Source of the DNA: Aliiroseovarius sp. M344
GTDB taxonomy: Bacteria; Pseudomonadota; Alphaproteobacteria; Rhodobacterales; Rhodobacteraceae
NCBI RefSeq assembly: GCF_025140835.1
Contig: NZ_CP081153.1
Location: 186,001-250,000 of the forward strand
Length of the DNA: 64,000 nt
Direction of reading: 5' to 3'
This document shows, in pieces, positions 1 through 9,207 of this stretch. Within the stretch, counting starts at the first letter, position 1. Every line of letters starts with the position of its first letter. The translations under genes and the position numbers were made by a program. The notes below the pieces were generated by a model that saw only the letters and a program-made list of their open reading frames with translations, made no database searches and was not told where the DNA came from.

Positions 1-2
1 AC

Positions 3-2492
3 ACTGTGCTGGGCGCATTGCTCGCAGGGCTGCCGGTCGGCGCTGGGCTCGGTTTGAAAATTATGTCGGTTGTGTCGGCTATCGCAGCCCTTGGCGCAGT
101 ATTGTTCGTAGTCGGGATTGACCGGTTCGAAATTCAACGCTTTGGTCATTTCTTGGTCGTCGGGTTGGTGATGAGCTATGCGGGCGTTGTTTCGCTGCTG
201 GGTAAGGGCGCAAAAGGGGCGGCAAGCGGTGCCGCGATGACGGCCCGTCAAATGCAGGCCCGTCAGGCTGCCCGAAAACAGGAGCGCTTGGCACAAGCCG
301 ATGCCGACGGTGACTATGCTGACGGTGATGATGAAGAGTTTACCGCGCCGCCGCCACTTCGTGCCGCGCGGGTCATGCGTCCAGAACCACCGTTGAAAGG
401 GGCCACCGCGCCCAATGACGACGTGATCGAACAGCCGGCCCCTGCACCGTCCAAACCTGGTTTGCTGGAGTCGCTGTTTCGCCGCACGCCCGATCCAGAA
501 CCCGAGTTGGTCGAACTGCCCACCTTTGACGGCGATATTCCCGAAGGGTTGGGCGGTGAAGACCGCATTCGCGCCAAGATCGCATCCGCCCTGAAAAACC
601 GCGCGCATCAACCGTCGCTGGGCGATCCGACACGCGCCGAGCCGCCGCTGGCACGTGCTGTCGCGCGCCATCGGCGCAGCCCTGATCCTATGATCCTGAA
701 CACCGCCCCGCAGCGGGACGAGGCAGACAGCCAATATCTGGATGAAGCCGCGATGATGGCCCCACATGACGATGTTGTGGATGACGATCTGATCGTTGAG
801 GACCTGATGGACCCGGATACAGCCCCGGCAGAACCGCGCGTTTACACGCCACCTCATGCCGGGCTGTCGCAGCCTGCCAAGAAAGTTGTGCAGCATACCG
901 CGCGCAAAGCCACGCCGACCTCCGCCCGCGCCAAGGCTGAAGCCCAGCCGTCATTGAAGTTCGAAGAAAGCCACCCGGATTATGAATTGCCGCCGCTGAG
1001 CCTGTTGGCGAACCCGGTGACCATCGAACGCCACCACCTGTCTGACGAAGCGCTGGAAGAAAACGCGCGGATGTTGGAAACCGTGCTGGACGACTATGGC
1101 GTCAAAGGCGAAATCGTTTCGGTTCGTCCCGGCCCTGTTGTCACCATGTATGAACTTGAGCCCGCCCCCGGCTTGAAGGCCAGCCGCGTGATTGGTCTGG
1201 CAGATGATATAGCACGTTCGATGGCGGCACTGTCCGCGCGTGTTTCGACCGTGCCGGGCCGGTCGGTCATCGGCATAGAACTTCCCAATGAAAAGCGCGA
1301 GATGGTATCGTTCCGTGAAATTCTGTCCACCCGTGATTTTGGAGATGGCAACCACGGTCTTCCGCTGGCGCTGGGCAAAGATATCGGCGGTGATCCGATT
1401 GTCGCGAACCTTGCCAAGATGCCGCACCTGCTGATCGCCGGGACCACTGGTTCTGGTAAATCCGTGGCCATCAATACGATGATCATGTCGCTTCTGTATC
1501 GACTGACACCGGAAGAATGCCGGATGATCATGATCGACCCGAAGATGCTGGAACTGAGCGTCTATGATGGCATCCCGCACCTGCTGTCACCCGTTGTGAC
1601 TGATCCGAAAAAGGCGGTTGTGGCCTTGAAATGGGTCGTCGGCGAAATGGAAGACCGCTATCGCAAGATGTCCAAAATGGGTGTGCGCAATATTGAAGGC
1701 TATAACGGTCGCGTCGCAGATACTCTGGCAAAAGGCGAGATGTTCGAACGCACGGTCCAGACTGGTTTTGATGACGACACCGGCGAGCCGATCTTTGAGA
1801 CCGACGAGTTTGAACCGCAAAAACTGCCTTACATCGTGGTGGTCGTCGACGAGATGGCCGACCTGATGATGGTTGCCGGTAAGGAAATCGAGGCCTGCAT
1901 CCAGCGTCTGGCGCAGATGGCGCGGGCCTCGGGCATTCACCTGATTATGGCCACGCAACGTCCATCCGTTGATGTAATCACCGGCACGATCAAGGCGAAC
2001 TTCCCCACCCGGATCTCGTTTCAGGTCACTTCGAAAATCGACAGCCGCACCATTCTGGGTGAACAAGGGGCTGAACAGCTTCTGGGCATGGGTGACATGC
2101 TTTATATGGCTGGCGGATCGAAGATCACCCGTGTGCATGGGCCGTTCGTTTCGGATGAAGAGGTCGAAGAGATTGTTACATACCTCAAGGGCTTTGGTGC
2201 ACCGGAGTATGTCGGTGGCGTGGTCGACGGGCCAACTGATGACAAGGCTGACAACATTGACGCGGTGCTGGGTCTGAACACTGGCGGCAACACCAATGGT
2301 GAAGATGCGCTTTATGATCAGGCCGTGGCGATTGTGATCAAGGATCGCAAATGCTCGACCTCTTACATCCAGCGAAAGCTGGCCATCGGATATAACAAAG
2401 CCGCGCGACTTGTGGAGCAGATGGAAGACGAGGGTCTTGTGTCAGAATCGAACCACGTCGGTAAGCGCGAAATCCTGATCCCCGAACAATAA
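3..2492 (+). CDS. ftsK: DNA translocase FtsK (5' end outside window)
   Basis: Hexameric dsDNA pump at the division septum that moves the terminus region and activates XerCD dimer resolution. The reading frame is open to the left edge, so the true start and the first membrane helices lie outside. Visible order: a hydrophobic membrane segment (about residues 10-60 of the visible part), a long acidic, proline-rich linker to about residue 320, then the RecA-like motor with Walker [10 protein letters not shown] near residue 478 and Walker [10 protein letters not shown] near 615. The last 75 residues form the winged-helix gamma domain ([20 protein letters not shown]...) that reads KOPS. About 829 residues are visible, against 900-1000 for relatives. 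A RidA-family gene follows after 57 bp. Confidence 0.96.
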   Translation, partial: TVLGALLAGLPVGAGLGLKIMSVVSAIAALGAVLFVVGIDRFEIQRFGHFLVVGLVMSYAGVVSLLGKGAKGAASGAAMTARQMQARQAARKQERLAQADADGDYADGDDEEFTAPPPLRAARVMRPEPPLKGATAPNDDVIEQPAPAPSKPGLLESLFRRTPDPEPELVELPTFDGDIPEGLGGEDRIRAKIASALKNRAHQPSLGDPTRAEPPLARAVARHRRSPDPMILNTAPQRDEADSQYLDEAAMMAPHDDVVDDDLIVEDLMDPDTAPAEPRVYTPPHAGLSQPAKKVVQHTARKATPTSARAKAEAQPSLKFEESHPDYELPPLSLLANPVTIERHHLSDEALEENARMLETVLDDYGVKGEIVSVRPGPVVTMYELEPAPGLKASRVIGLADDIARSMAALSARVSTVPGRSVIGIELPNEKREMVSFREILSTRDFGDGNHGLPLALGKDIGGDPIVANLAKMPHLLIAGTTGSGKSVAINTMIMSLLYRLTPEECRMIMIDPKMLELSVYDGIPHLLSPVVTDPKKAVVALKWVVGEMEDRYRKMSKMGVRNIEGYNGRVADTLAKGEMFERTVQTGFDDDTGEPIFETDEFEPQKLPYIVVVVDEMADLMMVAGKEIEACIQRLAQMARASGIHLIMATQRPSVDVITGTIKANFPTRISFQVTSKIDSRTILGEQGAEQLLGMGDMLYMAGGSKITRVHGPFVSDEEVEEIVTYLKGFGAPEYVGGVVDGPTDDKADNIDAVLGLNTGGNTNGEDALYDQAVAIVIKDRKCSTSYIQRKLAIGYNKAARLVEQMEDEGLVSESNHVGKREILIPEQ

Positions 2493-2549
2493 GAACTGAT
2501 GGGCCTGCCAAGGTGGGCGCATTCCAAAACAGCAATATCGAGGCATGAA

Positions 2550-2897
2550 ATGATACAACGACGCCATACCACCGACCGGATGAGCCAAAGCGTGACCCAC
2601 AAAGGCGTTATTTATCTGGCCGGACAAGTGGGCAACGCGGGTGACAGTGTCGCCGATCAGACACGCGAATGCCTTGCCCGTGTCGAAGCGCTGCTGAACG
2701 AGGCAGGATCGTCAACCAAGCACATGTTGCAAGCTGTCATCTGGATGTCCGACATGAAGGACTTCGCCGAGATGAACGCGGTGTGGGACGCATGGGTGCC
2801 AAAAGGCCACGCGCCCGCACGCGCGACCGGTTCGGCCCATCTGGCAACGCCAGAGCTGAAGGTTGAAGTTATCGTCACCGCAGCGGTCGCGGAATAA
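2550..2897 (+). CDS. RidA family protein
   Basis: Small protein (115 aa) of the RidA/YjgF/UK114 family, trimeric enzymes that hydrolyse reactive enamine/imine intermediates of PLP enzymes to ketoacids and ammonia. Family features seen: the GVIYLAGQVG strand near the N terminus, the Q-T-x-x-C-L-x-x-V-E-x-L-L helix, and the C-terminal ATGSAHLATPELKVEVIVTAAV with the E-x-x-V-T-A-x-V ending. The canonical Arg of archetypal RidA (usual context P-x-R-x-x-V) appears as ARATGSAHLA, so it may belong to a Rid subgroup rather than RidA proper. The start ATG at 2550 has GAGG 6 nt upstream; an in-frame ATG 51 nt earlier lacks a ribosome site. Confidence 0.85.
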   Translation: MIQRRHTTDRMSQSVTHKGVIYLAGQVGNAGDSVADQTRECLARVEALLNEAGSSTKHMLQAVIWMSDMKDFAEMNAVWDAWVPKGHAPARATGSAHLATPELKVEVIVTAAVAE

Positions 2898-3001
2898 CAC
2901 AGCATCTTGTAAAGCGTGTTATCGCCTATCATCTTCTGTTCGGACTTAATCTTCCCATATCAATCGGGATAGAGTACGCCCGAGCAGTAGAGGTAGGATG
3001 A

Positions 3002-3604
3002 ATGACCCCCGTACGTATGATGATAGCCGCCGCCGTGGTGGCGCTGAGCGCGGTGCCGGCAATGGCGGAAAAGCTATCGCTGAACACAATTTCGCAATAT
3101 CTGAACAAGCTGGACACGGCCAAAGCTCAGTTTACGCAGATCAACGACGATGGCACCATCTCGACCGGAACGATCTATTTGAAGCGGCCAGGCCGGGCAC
3201 GATTTGAATACAACGCGCCGACCGATGCTCTGGTCGTCGCCGGCGGCTCGCAAGTCGCGATCTTTGATGGAAAATCAAATGCGGGCCCGCAGCAGTATCC
3301 ATTGAAACGCACGCCGCTGAACCTGATTCTGGCAAGAAATGTGGACCTTAATCAGGCCCAGATGGTGGTGGGTCACAAGTATGACGGGACAGCGACCACC
3401 GTGTTGGCACAGGATCCGCAGAACCCCGAGATCGGTACGATTGAACTGAAATTTACCAGCAACCCGACCGAGTTGCGTCAGTGGATTATCACTGACAATG
3501 CCGGGTCGAAAACGACGGTCATCTTGGGTGAGCTTTCGAAAGGCGCGCCTCTCAAAAGCTCACTGTTTTCGATCACGGCAGCGATCAAACAGCGTTCGCG
3601 CTGA
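3002..3604 (+). CDS. lolA: Outer-membrane lipoprotein carrier protein LolA
   Basis: Periplasmic chaperone (200 aa) that takes lipoproteins from the LolCDE exporter to the outer membrane. Residues 1-22 are a Sec signal peptide ending AMA. The mature part has the LolA fold pattern: LNTISQYLNKLDTAKAQFTQ at the start, then the G-T-I-Y-L-K-R-P-G-R-x-R-F-E-Y block near residues 50-70. Like many alphaproteobacterial LolA proteins it has no LolB beside it. It follows ftsK-ridA on the same strand, the usual roseobacter order ftsK-lolA. The stop lies 28 bp from the stop of the convergent transglycosylase gene, with an inverted repeat between them. Confidence 0.9.
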   Translation: MTPVRMMIAAAVVALSAVPAMAEKLSLNTISQYLNKLDTAKAQFTQINDDGTISTGTIYLKRPGRARFEYNAPTDALVVAGGSQVAIFDGKSNAGPQQYPLKRTPLNLILARNVDLNQAQMVVGHKYDGTATTVLAQDPQNPEIGTIELKFTSNPTELRQWIITDNAGSKTTVILGELSKGAPLKSSLFSITAAIKQRSR

Positions 3605-3650
3605 GCCAGTTGTCGCTAAACGGCTTGCTGGCTTAGCGACGGCAACTGGC
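3605..3650. terminator. Hairpin between convergent lolA and transglycosylase genes
   Basis: A 15-base arm (3605-3619) pairs with 3633-3650 apart from a 3-base bulge. There is no T-run, so it is a candidate bidirectional hairpin rather than a textbook intrinsic terminator. It includes the stop codon of the minus-strand gene. Confidence 0.4.
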
Positions 3651-4211
3651 AAGCTGACGTTGATACAGGATCGCGCGGGCGTTTACTTCTGACGCGATCC
3701 GCAACAGCCAGGCTTTCGACTGATAGCTGCCACGCAGATAGCCTGTGCGCCCTTCGTGATAAGCCAGATACTGGTTGCGAGCGTCATTCAGGGGGATGCC
3801 CGTCTTGTCGCGCGTCTCGTTCATGTACCAGCCCATGAAATCCGCCGCGTCCTTGATGTCAGTGCGCCGCGCGCCTCGGCCACCTTCGGCGCGTTGGTAT
3901 TCTTTCCATGTGGCATCCAGTGCCTGGGCATAGCCATATGCCGAACTTTGGCGGCCCATCGGAAGAACACCCAGCACATATTTGACCGGTGTTCGGGCGT
4001 CTTTTATGAACTTCGATTCCTGATAGATCATCGCCATCAGAACGGGCGTTGGCACGTTCCATTTCCGCTCGGTGCGCTTCAATGCCCGATAGATGTTCGG
4101 ACGCTGTTTGATAATGCTGCACGCATTGTCCAGATTTCGCGGCGCTTTGGAGTCCCCTCCGCATGATGCCACGAATAACAAGATTAATGCTGCGCGAAGA
4201 AGTCTGCTCAT
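3633..4211 (-). CDS. Lytic transglycosylase SLT-domain lipoprotein
   Basis: A 192-aa lipoprotein: signal peptide MSRLLRAALILLFVASC with lipobox V-A-S-C, so it is probably anchored at residue Cys17. The mature part resembles the SLT/goose-lysozyme fold of peptidoglycan lytic transglycosylases. The predicted catalytic Glu is in MAMIYQESKF, followed by SSAYGYAQALDATWKEYQ and NARNQYLAYHEG-type motifs. It would cleave the MurNAc-GlcNAc bond with formation of 1,6-anhydroMurNAc. The start at 4211 is chosen because GAGAGG lies just upstream and because it begins the lipoprotein signal; the frame stays open 61 codons further upstream without support. It is transcribed toward lolA. Confidence 0.85.
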   Translation of the reverse strand: MSRLLRAALILLFVASCGGDSKAPRNLDNACSIIKQRPNIYRALKRTERKWNVPTPVLMAMIYQESKFIKDARTPVKYVLGVLPMGRQSSAYGYAQALDATWKEYQRAEGGRGARRTDIKDAADFMGWYMNETRDKTGIPLNDARNQYLAYHEGRTGYLRGSYQSKAWLLRIASEVNARAILYQRQLASCRR

Positions 4212-4434
4212 CTGCCTCTCGCAATCTTTTATTTTTTTTAGGACTATAGCCGAAAATCTCTGGGCTGGGAAATGAAAGAATGTGAAAAAATTGCGACCAG
4301 CATGGACCCGCGCACAAGCGTTCATAAGGGTCACAGGACCGCGCGTTACACAATTTGTTTCGTAAAAACAGGGGCTGTTCGCATAGACAAACACCCCTTG
4401 AAAGCGCTAATTATTAGTTTAGGAGCTTTGCTTT

Positions 4435-4761
4435 ATGTTAAAGACACGCGCCAAATATTCGCTTGGGCAAATTGTCCGTCACCGGAAGCACCCCTTCCGG
4501 GGTGTTGTGTTTGACGTGGACGCCATGTTTTCGAACACCGAAGAATGGTATGACGCCATTCCTGAAGACAGCCGACCCCAGAAGGACCAGCCTTTTTATC
4601 ACCTGCTCGCTGAAAACGACCAAAGTTACTATGTCGCTTATGTGTCAGAGCAGAACCTGATCGCGGATTATTCGGGCGAACCGGTGAGCCACCCGGATGT
4701 GCCAGAGTTCTTCGGCGATCTTGAGGATGGACAGTATCCTTTGCATGTCCAGATGAATTGA
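4435..4761 (+). CDS. hspQ: Heat shock protein HspQ
   Basis: Small protein (108 aa, close to the 105 aa of the enterobacterial protein) of the HspQ/hemimethylated-DNA-binding YccV family. In E. coli it influences DnaA stability and is a specificity factor for Lon. Diagnostic stretches: Y-S-L-G-Q-I-V-R-H-R-K-H-P-F-R-G-V-V-F-D-V-D, then EEWYDAIPEDSRPQKDQPFYHLLAE and YVAYVSEQNL. AGGAG lies 9 nt before the ATG. It converges with the ggt-like gene, with 7 bp between the stops. Confidence 0.92.
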   Translation: MLKTRAKYSLGQIVRHRKHPFRGVVFDVDAMFSNTEEWYDAIPEDSRPQKDQPFYHLLAENDQSYYVAYVSEQNLIADYSGEPVSHPDVPEFFGDLEDGQYPLHVQMN

Positions 4762-4768
4762 TCGCGCT

Positions 4769-6355
4769 TCAAAAGCCGATCGCACATCCATCTTTGCGGG
4801 GGTCAGACGCCCCGATCAGCACCCCACGCTCGTGATCAATGCGAATGGCTTGTGCACCGCCCAACGGTGTTTCGGGAGTTTCGATCTTGTGCCCCATGTC
4901 GGCCAACTCTGCGCCTACATCCGTACCGTATCCTCGTTCCAGTTTTAGCACGCCTTTTTCTGAGAACGCGCGCGGGGCATCGATCGCGGTTTGCGCGTCC
5001 ATGCCGAAATCGACCATGTTGGTCAGGAACCGCACATGCCCGTTTGGCTGATATGCCCCCCCCATAACACCAAACGGCATTGTAACCCGCCCGCCTTCGC
5101 GCAGCATTCCGGGAATAATCGTGTGCATCGGACGTTTTCCACCACCCGCTTCGTTCGGGTGCCCGGCGATCAGATTGAACCCCGCGCCACGGTTCTGAAA
5201 CAGAACACCAAATTTGTCCGACGCCAGTCCCGTGCCGAAGGAATGGAAAATTGAGAAGATCATCGATACCGACATCCTGTCCTTGTCGACGACCGTCAGA
5301 TAGACCGTGTCGCGATGGGTGGCTTCGCCTGTGTTGGGCGGTGCGGTCATCGCCCGGCTGGGGTGGATAAGATCAGCCAGTTTGGCGGCAAATTCTGCCG
5401 ACAACATGTCATCTAGCCCGGTGGTTTTATTCGGATCAGCGATGATTCGGTTGCGTGCGTCATAGGCCAGCTTGGCGGCCTCCACTTCGATATGCGCCCG
5501 CTGTGCGCCCAGTGGGTCGAAGGATGGCAGATCAAAATGCGACAAGATGTTTGCCATCAGGATCGCTGTCGCGCCCTGGCCATTTGGGGGATGCTCAACC
5601 AGATCAATTTCCCTGTAAGTACCTGAAATCGATTTGGTATAGAATGCCTGTGGTGCTGCAAAATCGTCCAGGTCGTGAACGCCACCCATAGCCTGCAAAC
5701 TGGCCACCAGATCTTCGGCGACCTCTCCCTCATAGAACCCGGCACGCCCTTTTTCAGCAATGGCGCGAAAGACCCGGGCCTGCTTAGGCGACCGAAAAAC
5801 ATCCCCGATCTGAGGGGCTGCGCCATCGTGAAGGTAGTAATTGCGCGCAACACCAGACAAGCAGCCATCACGCGCCGCGATTTTCCAATCTTGTGCGACG
5901 CGCGGGGCTACTGGCACACCATTTTCTGCGTAGTGGATGGCTGGAGCGAGGGTTTCTGCCAAAGAGAGCCGCCCCCAATCCGCGGCCAACATGCAGAATG
6001 CATCGACCGCACCGGGGATGGTGACAGAGTGGACCGAGCGTTCAGGGATGTTGGTGTGACCTGCGCTGCGCAATGCGTCCGCCGAGAGGCCGCGGGGTGA
6101 CCGACCGGATCCATTCAATGTGATGATCTCGTTTTGTCCCGGCGCATCCAGCAAGACGAAACAGTCGCCCGCGATACCTGTCATATGGGGTTCGCAAATG
6201 CTCAGCAAAACCCCGGCTGCAATAGCCGCATCCACGGCATTCCCACCCGCCTTTAAGATGTCCAATGCGGTTTGCGCCGCAAGCGGATGCGACGTCGCGC
6301 AAAGCCCGTTCGTGGCAATGACGGGCGAGCGCCCGGGCAGGTGGAAATCTCTCAT
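4769..6355 (-). CDS. Gamma-glutamyltransferase family hydrolase
   Basis: Ntn-hydrolase (528 aa) of the gamma-glutamyltranspeptidase family, made as a proenzyme that cuts itself to expose a nucleophilic Thr. The processing site is T-H-R-D-T-V-Y-L-T-V-V-D, with the nucleophile at about Thr351. The N-terminal half has ATSHPLAAQTALDILKAGGNAVDAAIA and the C-terminal half the G-G-A-Y-Q-P-N-G-H substrate loop. There is no signal peptide, so it should be cytoplasmic, like the YwrD/HpxW branch. Glutathione breakdown and oxamate-type amide hydrolysis are both possible; sequence alone does not decide. The start at 6355 has GAGGATCC before it; the frame runs 15 codons further without a ribosome site. Confidence 0.85.
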   Translation of the reverse strand: MRDFHLPGRSPVIATNGLCATSHPLAAQTALDILKAGGNAVDAAIAAGVLLSICEPHMTGIAGDCFVLLDAPGQNEIITLNGSGRSPRGLSADALRSAGHTNIPERSVHSVTIPGAVDAFCMLAADWGRLSLAETLAPAIHYAENGVPVAPRVAQDWKIAARDGCLSGVARNYYLHDGAAPQIGDVFRSPKQARVFRAIAEKGRAGFYEGEVAEDLVASLQAMGGVHDLDDFAAPQAFYTKSISGTYREIDLVEHPPNGQGATAILMANILSHFDLPSFDPLGAQRAHIEVEAAKLAYDARNRIIADPNKTTGLDDMLSAEFAAKLADLIHPSRAMTAPPNTGEATHRDTVYLTVVDKDRMSVSMIFSIFHSFGTGLASDKFGVLFQNRGAGFNLIAGHPNEAGGGKRPMHTIIPGMLREGGRVTMPFGVMGGAYQPNGHVRFLTNMVDFGMDAQTAIDAPRAFSEKGVLKLERGYGTDVGAELADMGHKIETPETPLGGAQAIRIDHERGVLIGASDPRKDGCAIGF

Positions 6356-6462
6356 GGATCCTCGCGGTGTGACTTTCGCGAAGACTAGGTGGTGACGCAA
6401 CCTTTGCCAACTGAGTGAATCGGGTGAGCGCGTGATTTACCCGTCCGGTCTGTGCCGCGGTG

Positions 6463-6945
6463 TCAGCTGACCCGCGTATTCGCCAAAGCAATGGTGAAAT
6501 TCAACTTGTTTCGGACGTTGCTGCGTATATAGGTCAGGTCTTGTGTCAGTTCTTTTATCAAGAACCATCCAAACCCACCTTCGGGAAGATCGGCAACGGG
6601 GCCTTCAAGTTTAGGCGCAGGCCCCTTCAGCACGTCGTCACCCTGCAACGGCACACCATCATCCAGAACCGTGAAAACCAAGTTGTCCGACATGCGTTTA
6701 ACCTGCAGTTCAACGACGCCTTTTTTATTGTTCGCATAGGCGTGTTCGACGACATTATTCAGAACTTCGGCCAAAACAATCTCGATCACTCCCTTTTCGT
6801 CCGAAGTCAGGTTTAGGTGCATCAATCCTGCCATTGAAGCTTTAAGCGCCTTTCGGACAGCCATCGGCTCAGCTGGGAAAAAGAGCTGCATCTCGTTCTT
6901 CTGTGGCGTGAGTGCCGATTGGTGAAGGTCAGTTGCTTGCCCCAT
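6463..6945 (-). CDS. RsbW/SpoIIAB-like ATP-binding anti-sigma factor kinase
   Basis: Small GHKL ATPase domain protein (160 aa from this start). The N box is EIVLAEVLNNVVEHAY, with Glu/Asn for Mg-ATP; then VLDDGVPL (G1 box) and PEGGFGWFLIKELTQDLTY (G2). This is the HATPase_c_2 type of serine kinases that phosphorylate a STAS-domain antagonist and bind a sigma factor or other partner. The STAS gene sits directly upstream, 13 bp away, on the same strand, so the two form a partner-switching pair. No sigma factor or PP2C phosphatase is next to them, so the output is not visible here. The start is uncertain: ATGs at 6969 (overlapping the STAS gene) and 6891 are alternatives. Confidence 0.8.
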   Translation of the reverse strand: MGQATDLHQSALTPQKNEMQLFFPAEPMAVRKALKASMAGLMHLNLTSDEKGVIEIVLAEVLNNVVEHAYANNKKGVVELQVKRMSDNLVFTVLDDGVPLQGDDVLKGPAPKLEGPVADLPEGGFGWFLIKELTQDLTYIRSNVRNKLNFTIALANTRVS

Positions 6946-6958
6946 GAAACAAAGCGTC

Positions 6959-7306
6959 TCAGCTGGCATCGGCGAGGCCGCCACCCAAAGCGGTGTCGAC
7001 ATTCGTGTGGATCGAGAAGACGGTATCCATCCGGGTCAGCTTGAAAACCTTCTGAACGGTTGAAGACAGGCTCGCCAATTCGAAAGACTTGCCAGGCCCA
7101 ACTTGTTTCATCGCGGCGACGATTGCCCCCAACCCGCTGGAATCAATGAAGTCGACTTGCGCCAGGTCGACCAAGATGCGGTCGGGTCCGCCTTCTGTCA
7201 GTTCGCGCATGCGGTCTTTGAAGCTGATGGCGATGGCGGCGTCGATTCTGTTCTCGTTCACCGTGATTACACGCGCGATGGCAGTATCCTTATGGGTCAG
7301 TTCCAA
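6959..7306 (-). CDS. STAS-domain anti-sigma factor antagonist (TTG start)
   Basis: Protein of 115 aa with one STAS domain of the SpoIIAA/RsbV type. The phosphorylatable serine is in V-D-F-I-D-S-S-G-L-G-A-I-V near residue 58, and it is the target of the kinase encoded downstream. Partner switching of this kind controls stress sigma factors or, in some alphaproteobacteria, biofilm and motility outputs; the specific role here is unknown. The start codon is TTG at 7306: AAGGAG stands 8 nt upstream in ideal position and the next ATG would delete the first beta strand. It is transcribed away from the thiolase gene across a 100-bp intergenic stretch with a marked palindrome. Confidence 0.85.
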   Translation of the reverse strand: MELTHKDTAIARVITVNENRIDAAIAISFKDRMRELTEGGPDRILVDLAQVDFIDSSGLGAIVAAMKQVGPGKSFELASLSSTVQKVFKLTRMDTVFSIHTNVDTALGGGLADAS

Positions 7307-7323
7307 CTGTTGTCTCCTTCAGG

Positions 7324-7370
7324 CGAATGGTAGAACTACAGTCTAGACGGCGATCGTTACCATTCGGTAA
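7324..7370. promoter_or_regulatory. Palindromic operator candidate between STAS and thiolase genes
   Basis: A perfect inverted repeat TTACC-ATTC-GGTAA at 7357-7370 and an inverted copy of its core, CGAATGGTA, at 7324-7332. The two copies are about 34 bp apart, centre to centre, or roughly three helical turns. The shape suits a TetR- or FadR-type dimer; no candidate regulator gene is adjacent. Confidence 0.45.
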
Positions 7371-7406
7371 GCGTAGTCAGGATTTTGCATTGGGACGGAG
7401 AAGACG

Positions 7407-8585
7407 ATGAAGAACGTAGTAATCGCAGGTGCCGCGCGCACACCGATGGCAGGTTTCCAAGGCGCGTTTTCTGGGGTGGCAGCGGCCGACTTGGGTGGTG
7501 CCGCCATCAAGGCCGCGCTTGTGGATGCTGGCGCCGACGCTGGGGATATCCAAGAGCTTCTGATGGGGTGTGTCTTGCCAGCCGGGCAGGGTCAGGCCCC
7601 AGCGCGCCAAGCCGGGTTTTCAGCGGGTTTGGGCAATGAAGTGCCCGCCACCACGCTGAACAAGATGTGCGGCTCGGGTATGAAAACCACGATGATTGCC
7701 TACGATCAAGTTGCATTGGGTGGCACTGACATAATGGTTGCCGGCGGGATGGAAAGCATGACCGAAGCGCCGTATATCCTGCCCAAAATGCGCAGCGGCG
7801 CGCGGATTGGTCATGGGGCCGTGATCGACCACATGTTTCTGGATGGGCTTGAAGATGCCTATGACAAAGGTCGCCTGATGGGCACTTTTGCCGAGGATTG
7901 CGCAGAAAGTTTTCAGTTCACCCGCGAAGCGCAGGACGAATATGCACTGAAATCCTTGTCCAATGCGCTGGACGCCCAAAGAACCGGTGCTTTCGATGGC
8001 GAGATTGCTCCGGTAACCATTCAGACCCGCAAGGGCGAGGTCGTCGTGTCGGAAGATGAGCAACCCGGCAATGCCCGGCCCGAAAAAATTCCAACCCTGA
8101 AACCTGCCTTCCGCAAGGATGGCACGGTAACGCCCGCCAACAGTTCCTCGATCTCGGATGGGGCAGCGGCATTGGTTGTTGCGTCCGAAGATGCAGCCAA
8201 AGCAAAAGGCTTGAAAATTCGCGCGCGAATACTCGGCCATGCCAGCCATGCACAGGAACCCAACCTGTTTCCAACAGCGCCCGTGCCGGCCGCCAAAAAA
8301 CTGTTGAAGCAGTTGGGCTGGTCGACCGATGACGTTGATCTGTGGGAGGTGAACGAGGCATTTGCTGTCGTGCCGATGGCTTTCATGCACGAGTTGGGCC
8401 TGACCCGTGACAAGGTGAATGTGAACGGTGGCGCCTGTGCGCTGGGCCATCCGATTGGCGCGTCTGGCGCGCGGATCATCGTGACGCTTCTGAACGCTCT
8501 TGAAAAACGTGGGTTGAAACGTGGTGTTGCCGCGATTTGTATCGGCGGGGGCGAAGGCACAGCTATCGCGATTGAACGAGTCTGA
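7407..8585 (+). CDS. Acetyl-CoA C-acetyltransferase (thiolase)
   Basis: Thiolase of 392 aa, the normal family length. It condenses two acetyl-CoA to acetoacetyl-CoA or cleaves 3-ketoacyl-CoA. The catalytic set is complete: nucleophile Cys88 in N-K-M-C-G-S-G-M, His348 in G-G-A-C-A-L-G-H-P-I-G, and Cys378 in C-I-G-G-G-E-G. The short N-terminal form and the N-K-M-C-G-S-G motif fit the biosynthetic/AtoB-PhbA branch, but no phaB or crotonase lies nearby, so assignment to PHB synthesis, leucine or acetoacetate metabolism is open. CGGAGAAG precedes the ATG. A strong terminator follows. Confidence 0.92.
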   Translation: MKNVVIAGAARTPMAGFQGAFSGVAAADLGGAAIKAALVDAGADAGDIQELLMGCVLPAGQGQAPARQAGFSAGLGNEVPATTLNKMCGSGMKTTMIAYDQVALGGTDIMVAGGMESMTEAPYILPKMRSGARIGHGAVIDHMFLDGLEDAYDKGRLMGTFAEDCAESFQFTREAQDEYALKSLSNALDAQRTGAFDGEIAPVTIQTRKGEVVVSEDEQPGNARPEKIPTLKPAFRKDGTVTPANSSSISDGAAALVVASEDAAKAKGLKIRARILGHASHAQEPNLFPTAPVPAAKKLLKQLGWSTDDVDLWEVNEAFAVVPMAFMHELGLTRDKVNVNGGACALGHPIGASGARIIVTLLNALEKRGLKRGVAAICIGGGEGTAIAIERV

Positions 8586-8602
8586 TCACCGGCATATAGA
8601 GC

Positions 8603-8629
8603 AAAGGGCGCGGGTGGCCGCGCCCTTTT
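8603..8629 (+). terminator. Intrinsic terminator after thiolase gene
   Basis: A perfect 10-bp stem (AAAGGGCGCG with CGCGCCCTTT), a 6-nt loop and a run of four T. It separates the thiolase from the fRMsr gene. Confidence 0.8.
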
Positions 8630-8643
8630 GCATTGGAGCCCAT

Positions 8644-9099
8644 ATGTCGCAGGTTGACTATGACAATCTCGCGCAGGTGATTGCGTCACTGACCGAGAAT
8701 GAACGCGATCACGTGGCGTTGATGGCAACGATTGCCTGCGAAGTGCATCATGCCGATGATCGCTTCGATTGGACCGGCTTTTACCGTGTAACAGAGCCTG
8801 GCATGTTGAAAATCGGCCCTTACCAAGGTGGCCACGGGTGTCTGCAATTTCCGTTCTCGCGCGGGGTTTGTGGTGCCGCGGCGCGTACAGGTCAGGTTCA
8901 ACTTGTCGATGATGTGGACGCGTTTCCCGGCCACATTGCATGCGCTTCCTCGACGCGCTCCGAGTTGGTGTTGCCCGTCTGGAACGGCGCGGGTGGCTTG
9001 ATTGGCGTTTTCGACATCGACAGCAATCAACCCAGCGCTTTCACGCAGGACGATGCGACCCACCTGACCAATATCCTGAACGCGACTTTCCAGCGCTAA
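8644..9099 (+). CDS. Free methionine-(R)-sulfoxide reductase (GAF domain)
   Basis: Single GAF-domain protein of 151 aa (fRMsr/MsrC type) that reduces free L-Met-(R)-sulfoxide using thioredoxin. All three functional cysteines are present: Cys66 (G-G-H-G-C-L-Q), Cys76 (R-G-V-C-G) and Cys100 (G-H-I-A-C). Their spacing of 10 and 24 residues is the same as that known for the E. coli enzyme (84/94/118). Further support is F-D-W-T-G-F-Y-R near the N terminus and the V-F-D-I-D-S strand. The ATG at 8644 begins the family-typical N terminus; the frame extends upstream into the thiolase gene but without a start signal. Confidence 0.9.
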   Translation: MSQVDYDNLAQVIASLTENERDHVALMATIACEVHHADDRFDWTGFYRVTEPGMLKIGPYQGGHGCLQFPFSRGVCGAAARTGQVQLVDDVDAFPGHIACASSTRSELVLPVWNGAGGLIGVFDIDSNQPSAFTQDDATHLTNILNATFQR

Positions 9100-9207
9100 G
9101 CAGAGCGGGAAGAGATTCCGCTTGCCTCGAATCACGATTGCGGCCCATCGTGAAAAAATGCGTGAAAATTTCACGCGCCGTTTCAAGCCTCGCGATGGAC
9201 GACCAGC

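Noticed and set aside
4394..4434. Heat-shock sigma-32 promoter before hspQ
   Set aside because: CCCTTGAAA fits a -35 element, but no CCCAT-type -10 occurs at a proper distance.
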